NCBI GenBank assembly: GCA_024803745.1
Contig: JANJXV010000101.1
Coordinates: 2,915,001-2,979,000, forward strand
Source: Megascapheus bottae
Taxonomy: Eukaryota > Chordata > Mammalia > Rodentia > Geomyidae
Direction: 5' to 3'
Length of the DNA: 64,000 nt
Position numbers and translations under genes: made by a program. The notes under the pieces are model-generated. The model was not told the origin of the DNA, did no database searches, and saw nothing but the letters and a program-made list of their open reading frames with translations. How positions within the stretch are numbered: the first letter of the stretch is position 1; each line of letters begins with the position of its first letter. Below are positions 58,029 through 64,000 of the stretch, one piece after another.

Positions 58029-61000
58029 TCTCCCTCCCCATCTGCTGTCTCTCTAAATCCACTTTCCTTCCTCATCTCCTGTCCCACCTCATCTCCTGTC
58101 CTCCTCCTCTGCTGTCCCCCAACAAATCCTGTCCCTCCTCATCTCCAGTCCCTCCATATCTCCTATCCCTCCTCCTCTCAAGTCTCTCATCCTCTCCTGT
58201 CCCTCCTACTCTTCTGTCCCTCCTCGTCTTCTGTCCCCTCACCTTCTCCTGTTCCTCCCCATGTCCTGTCACTCCTCATCTCCTGTGCTTCCTCATTTCC
58301 TGTCCCTCTGCACCTCCTGTCTCTCCTCATTACCAGTCACTCCTCATCAGCACTCCTCTCCGATCTCTTGTCCTCTCCCCATCTCCTCTCCTTCTCTATC
58401 TCATGTCTCTCCTCATCTCCTGTCCTTCATCATCTCTTGTTCCTCCTCATCTCCTGTCTCCTCTGCTTCTCCTGTCCCTCTTTACCCTCTGTAAACTCAC
58501 CATCTACTGTATCTCCCCATCTCCTGTCCCTCCTCTTCTCCTGTCCTCTCCATCTCCTGTCCCTCATCATTTCCTCTTCTTCCTCATATCCTGTCCCTCA
58601 TCATCTCTTGTTCATCCTCATCCCCGGTCCCTCCCCATCTCCTGTCTCCTCCCTGTCTCCTGACTCCTCCTCATCTCCTATCCCTGCTACTGTCCCCTCT
58701 CCATCTCCTGTCCCTTCTCATCTCCTGTTCCTCCTCATCTCCTGACTTTTCTAATCACCTGTCCCACTTCACCCTCTGAAAACTCCCTGTCTACTTTCTC
58801 TCCATCCCCTGTCCCTCCCCATCTCCTCTCACCTCCACATCTCCCTTCCCTCCACCTCTCTTGCCCTCCTCCTCTCCTATCCCTCTGAATCTCCTCTTCC
58901 CTCCTCATCTCCTGTCCCCTCCTTAACTCCTGTCCATCCTCATCTCTTGTCCCTCCTCATCTCCTGTTTCTCCTCATATCCTGTCCCTCCCCATCTTCTG
59001 TCCCTCCTCATCTCCTGTCCCTGCTCATCTTCTGTCCCTCCTCATCTCCTGTCCCTGCTCATCTCCTGTCCATCCTCATCTGCTGTCCCTCCTGATCTCC
59101 TGTCCATCCTCCTCTCCTGTCCCTCCTCCTCTCCTGTCCCTCCTCATCTCCTGTCCCCTATCCATCTCCTGTCCCTCCTCATATCCTTTCGCCATCCATC
59201 TCCTGTCTCCTCCCCATCACCTGTTCCCTCCTCATCTACTATTCCTCCCCATCTTCTGTCCTTCCTCATCACCAGTGCCGCTTCATCTCCTGTCCCTCCT
59301 CATTTCTGGTTTCTCCACATAAACAGTTACTCCTCCTCTCTTCTCCCCTCCCCATCTCCTTTCCTTCCTCATCAACTGTCCCCTACCTATCTCCTGTCCT
59401 TCCTCATCTGTTGTCCCTCCTCATCTCCTGTCCTTCATCATCTCTTCATTCTCCTCATCTCCTGTCTCCTCCGCTTCTCCTGTCATTCCTCACCCTCTGT
59501 AACCTCCCCATATACTGTCTCTCCCCATCTCCAGTCCCTCCTCTTCTCCTGTCCTACCCATCTCCTGTCCCTCATCATCTCCTATCCCTCCTCATCTCCT
59601 ATGCCTAATTATCTCCTGTTCATCCTCACCCCTGTCCTTCCCCATCTCCTGTCACCTCCTCATCTCCTGTCCCTCCCCGTGTCCAGTCTCTCCTCATCTA
59701 TACTCCCTCCCAATGTCCTGTCCCTCTTCATCTCCTGTCCCCCCTTATCACCTGTCTCCTCCTCATTCCTGTCCCCTCCCTTTCTCTTCAACCTCCCCAT
59801 CTCCTGACCCTCCTCATTTCCTGTCCTTCCCCATTTGCTGTCCTTACTCATCTCTTGTCTCCTCCCCATCTTCGTTCCCTCCTCATCTACTGTCCCTCCT
59901 CATCACTTGGCCCTACTCATTAACTACCACTATTCATCTCCACCCCACTCCCCATCACCAGTCCCTCCCCATCTCCTGTCCGTCCTCATTCCTGTCCCCA
60001 CTACTTGTCCTGTCCCTCCCCTTCTCCTGTCCCTCCTCATCTCCTGTCCCTCCTCATCTCCTATTCCCTCCTTGTCTCCTGTCCCATCCTCATCTCCTGA
60101 AATTCCTCCTCTCCTGTACCTTCTCCTTTTCTTTCGCTCCCCATCTCCTTTCCCTCCTCCACTCTTGTCTCTCCTTCTCTGCTGTCCCTCCTCATCTCCT
60201 GCCCCCTCCCCGTATCCTGTTCCTCCCCATCTCCTGTCCCTCCTCATCTCCTGTCCCCTCCTCATCCTTCGACCCTCCCCATGTCCTGTCACTCCTCCTC
60301 TCTTCTCCCTCCCCATGTCCTGTCCCTTCCTAATCTCTTGTCCCTCATCATCTCCTCTCCCTCCTCATCTCCTGTCCCTCCTCATCTCCTATCCCTCCTC
60401 ATCTCCTGTACTCCTCATATCCTGTCCCTCCTCATCTCCAGTCTCCTCCGCATCACCTGTCCCCTCCTCATGTAATGTCCCTTACCATGTCTCTTCCACC
60501 TTCATCTCTTGCCCCTTCCCAATCCTCTGTCTGTCCTCATCTCCCGTCCGCTCCTCATCTCCTACCCTCTCGCCATCTCCAGTTCCTCCCCATTTCCTGA
60601 ACTCCTCATCTCCTGTCTCTCCTCATTTCCAGTCACTCCCCATCTCCACTCCCCACCTGATCAGCTGTCCCCTCCCCATCTCCTCTCCTTCTCCATCTCA
60701 TGCCCCTCCTCATCTCCTGTCCTTCATCATTTCTTTTTCCTCCACGTGTCCTGTCTCTTACGCTTCTCCTGTCCCTCCTCACCCTCTGTAAACTCACCAT
60801 CTACTGTATCTCCCCCTCTCCTGTCCCTCTTCTTCTCCTGTCCCTCCCCATCTCCTGTCCCTCATCATCTCCTCTTTCTCCTCATCTCCTGTCCTTCATC
60901 ATCTGTTCGTCCTCATTTCCAGTCCCTCCCTATCTCTTCTCCTCTCCCCGTCTCCTGATCCGTCTTCATCTCCTGTCCCTCATAATCTCTTGTTCGTCCT

Positions 61001-62189
61001 TATCTCCGGTCCCTCCCCATCTCCTGTCCCTACCCGTCTCCTGACCCCTCCTCATCTCCTATATCTACTACTGTCCTGTTCCACCATCTCCTGTCCATCC
61101 TTGAATACTTTCCCTCCTCATGTCCTGACCCATCCCTATCTCCTGTCCTTCCCCATCCCCGGTCCCTACACATCTCCTGTCACCTCCATATCTGCTTTCC
61201 CCCCACCTCTCCTGTCCCTGCTCATCTCCTGTCCCTCCTCATCTCCTCTTCCCTCCTCATCTCCTGTCCCTTCCTAAACTCCTGTTTCTCCTCATACCCT
61301 GTCCCTCCCCATCTTCTGTCCCTCCTCATCTCCTGTCCATCATCTCTTCATGCTCCCAATCTGCTGTCTCCTCCGCTGCTCCTGTCCCTCCTCACTGTCT
61401 GTAACCTCCCCATATACTGTCTCTCCCCATCTCCTGTACCACCTCTTCTCCTGTCTTTCCCCATCTCCTGTCACTCAACATCTCCTGTCCCTCCTCATCT
61501 CCGATGCCTACTCATGTCCTGTTCATCCTCATCTCCTGTACCCATCTCCTGTTCATGCCCATCTCCTGTCCATACTCCTCTCCTGTCCCTCCTCATCTCC
61601 TCTCCCTCCTCATCTCCTGTCCCTTCCTATACTCCTGTCCTTCCACATCACCTCTCCCTCCTCATCTCCTCTTTCTCCTCATATCCTCTCCCTCCTCATC
61701 TCCTCTCCCTACTCCTCTCCTGTCCGTCCTCATCTCCTGGCCACCTCATCTAGTGTTCCCTCCTCATTTCCTTTACATCCTCATCTCCTGTTTCTCCTCA
61801 TGTCCTGTGCCTCATCATCTCCAATCTCCTCCGCTTCACCTGTCCCCTCCTAATCTACTGTCCCATACCATCTCTTGACAATCTTCATCTCCTGTCCCTT
61901 CCACATCCTCTGTCTGTCCTCATGTCCTGTGCCCTCCTCATCTCCTATCCCAAGGCATGTCTTGTCCCTGCCCATCTGCTATCTTTCCCCATCTACTTTC
62001 CCTCCTCATCTCCTGTCCCGTCCTCTTCTCCTGTCCCTCCTCATCTCCTGACCTCCTCATCTACTGTTCTCCCACAATTCCAGTGCCTTCTCATCGAATG
62101 TCCCTCCATATCTCCTATCCCTCCTCCTCTTCCATCTCTACTCATCTCCAGACCCCTCCCCTTCTCCTGTTCCTCCCCATTTCCTGTCA

Positions 62190-63720
62190 CTCCTCATCTC
62201 CTCTGCCTCCGCATTTCCTGTCCCGCTGATTCTCCTGTCTCTCCTCATTACCAGTCACTCCTCATCTCCACTCCTCTCCCCATCTGCTGTCCCCTCCCCA
62301 TCTCCTGTCCTTCTCCATCTCCTGTCACTCTTCCTCTCCTAACCTTCACCATCTCTTGTTCCTCCTCATCTCCTGTCTCCTCCGCTTCTGCTCTCCCTCC
62401 TCACCCTCTGTAAACTCACCATCTACAGTATCTCCCCCTCTCCTGTCCCTCCTCTTCTCCTGTCCCTCCTCATCTCCTGTCCCTCCTCATCTCCTCTCCC
62501 TCCTCATCTCCTGTTTCTCCTCATATCCTGTCCCTCCTCATCTCCTGTCCCTCCTCATCTCCTGACCTTTCTAATCACCTACCCTTCCTCACCCTCTGTA
62601 ACCTCCCCATCGACTCTCTCTCCCCATCTCCTGTCCCTCCCCATCTACTGTCCCTCCGCATTTCCTATCCATCCTCACCTCCTATCCCTTCCCAATTCTC
62701 TGTCCATCCTCATCTCCTGTCCTTTCCACATCCTCTGTCCATCCTCATCTCCTGTACCCTCCTCATCTCCTGTCCCCTCCTCATCTCCTGTCCCCCCCTC
62801 ATATCCTGTCCCTCCTTATGTCTTGTCCCTCCTCATCTCCTCTCCCTCTCCATGTCCTGTCCCTCCTCATCTCCTGTCCCTCCTGATCTTCTGTCTCTTC
62901 CACATCTCTTCTCCCCTCCTCATCTCCTGACCCTCTCAATGTCTTGTCCCTTCACATCTTCTCTTCCTTCCTCATCTCCTGTCAGTCCTAATCACCTGTC
63001 CTTCCTCATCTAATGTCCCTCCTCATTTCCTGACCCCTCCGCGGGTCCTGATCCTCCCCATCTCCTGTCTCTCCTCATCCCGTGTCCTCCCCATCTCTTT
63101 TCCCTCCTCATCTACTGTCCCTCCTCATCATTTGTCTCTCCTCATTAACTACCACTACTCATCTCCCCTCCCCTCCCCATCACTTGTCCCTCCATATATC
63201 CTGTCCCCTCCTCATTCCTCCCCCCATCACTTGTCTTCTCCATCCCAATGTCTTTTCCCTCCTCATCAACTTTCCCACCTCATCTCCTGTCTCTCCTCAT
63301 CTACTATTCCCTCCTCATATCCTGTCCCAACCTCATCTCCTGAAACTCCTCCTCTCCTGTACCTTGTCCTTTACTGTCCCTCCCCATCTTCTGTCTCTCC
63401 TCCTCTCCTGTCTCTCCTTCTCAGCTGTCTATCCTCATCTCCTGTCCCCTCCCCTTCTCCTGTTCCTCCACATTTCCTGTCACTCCTCATCTCCTGTGCC
63501 TCCGCATTTCCTGTCCCGCTGATTCTCCTGTCTCTCCTCATTACCACTCACTCTTCATCTCCACTGCCCTCCCCATCTGCTGTCCCCTCTCCATCTCCTG
63601 TCCTTCTCCATCTCCTGTCCCTCCTACTCTCTGACCTTCATCATCTCTTGTTCCTCCTCATCTCCTGTCTCCTCCGCTTCTCCTGTCCCACCTCACCCTC
63701 TGTAAACTTACCATCTACTG
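62190..63720. repeat. ~1.29-kb higher-order duplication in minisatellite
   Basis: CGCATTTCCTGTCCCGCTGA followed by TTCTCCTGTCTCTCCTCATT occurs at about 62212 and 63504, 1292 bases apart. The next 200 bases, including TCCTCCGCTTCT and CACCCTCTGTAAACT, match unit by unit. Confidence 0.85.
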
Positions 63721-64000
63721 TATCTCCCCCTCTCCTGACCCTCCCTATCTCCTGTCCCACATTATCTCCTCTTCCCTCCTCATTTCCTGTCCCCTCCTCC
63801 ACTCCTGTTCCTCCTCATTTCCTCTCCCTCCTCATCTCCTGTTTCTCCTCATATTCTGTCTCTCCTCATCTTCTGTCCCTCCTCATCTCCTGTCCCTCCA
63901 CATCTCCTTTCACTCCTCATCTCCTGTCACTCCCATCTCCTGAACTTTCTAATCACCTATCCCTCCTCACCCTCTGTAAACTCCCCATCGACTCTCTCTC

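Larger units (their letters stand above)
51679..64000. repeat. Large 17-bp minisatellite array, CCTCATCTCCTGTCCCT
   Basis: More than 12.3 kb of variant copies of a 17-bp pyrimidine-rich unit, continuing past the window. The unit has no stop codon in any plus frame. 17 is not a multiple of 3, so all three frames read the same 17-residue Pro/Leu/Ser/His repeat and give very long false open frames (for example 55269-58745). Rare variants such as CACCCTCTGTAAACTC recur at spacings of about 1.3-1.6 kb, showing higher-order duplication. Confidence 0.95.

Noticed and set aside
51424..63522. Many long Ser/Pro/Leu-rich plus-strand frames, up to 1158 codons
   Set aside because: The 17-bp unit lacks stop codons in every plus frame, so long frames are expected by arithmetic. 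Overlapping frames encode the same residue repeat, and no start context is conserved.

Overview
This window looks like the left end of a mammalian chromosome, most likely from a rodent and plausibly a geomyoid (pocket mouse, kangaroo rat or gopher). Three things point there: a long degenerate CCCTAA array on the + strand at the left edge, many LINE-1 (L1) copies, and tRNA-derived dimeric SINEs with an ID-like left half and a second tRNA-like right half, plus one composite SINE ending in a 7SL/B1-like segment. The species assignment is inference. I see no intact host gene. The only long open frame of real protein type is an L1 ORF1 (47557-48753, minus).

Layout. (1) 1-5505: degenerate telomere-type repeat with segmental duplications inside it. 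(2) 5506-5861: a short tract of a pyrimidine-rich 17-bp minisatellite. (3) 5862-14506: a satellite built from ~130-bp monomers in ~453-bp and ~901-bp higher-order units. (4) 14507-24330: old, mostly unclassified sequence with L1 fragments and SINEs. (5) 24331-32155: a near full-length plus-strand L1 ('L1-A') with a perfect 17-bp target-site duplication (TSD). It carries an unusual composite SINE (tRNA head plus GC-rich VNTR) inside ORF2. (6) 32156-40256: further L1 fragments, a purine tract, SINEs and a rearranged, twin-priming-like L1 ('L1-E'). (7) 40257-51472: a GC-rich tandem module split by a nest of two minus-strand L1s. The inner 'L1-C' (43668-50516) has an intact ORF1 and a 5'UTR of a different type from L1-A. 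It sits inside an older L1 ('L1-D', 41803-43667 plus 50517-50769), which is itself flanked by ~310-bp direct copies of the GC-rich module. (8) 51473-64000: a short 41-bp repeat, then more than 12 kb of the same 17-bp minisatellite, running off the window.

The pieces fit a subtelomere that grows by tandem and segmental duplication and collects L1 and SINE insertions. The small minisatellite tract beside the telomeric array is a recognisable copy of part of the large array 52 kb further in. This suggests either that the satellite and L1 block was placed into a once-continuous telomere-minisatellite junction, or that the block was duplicated. The very long open frames in the telomeric array and the 17-bp minisatellite come from stop-free repeat units and are not genes.

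All homology statements come from reading by eye. Boundaries of old elements are approximate to tens of bases.
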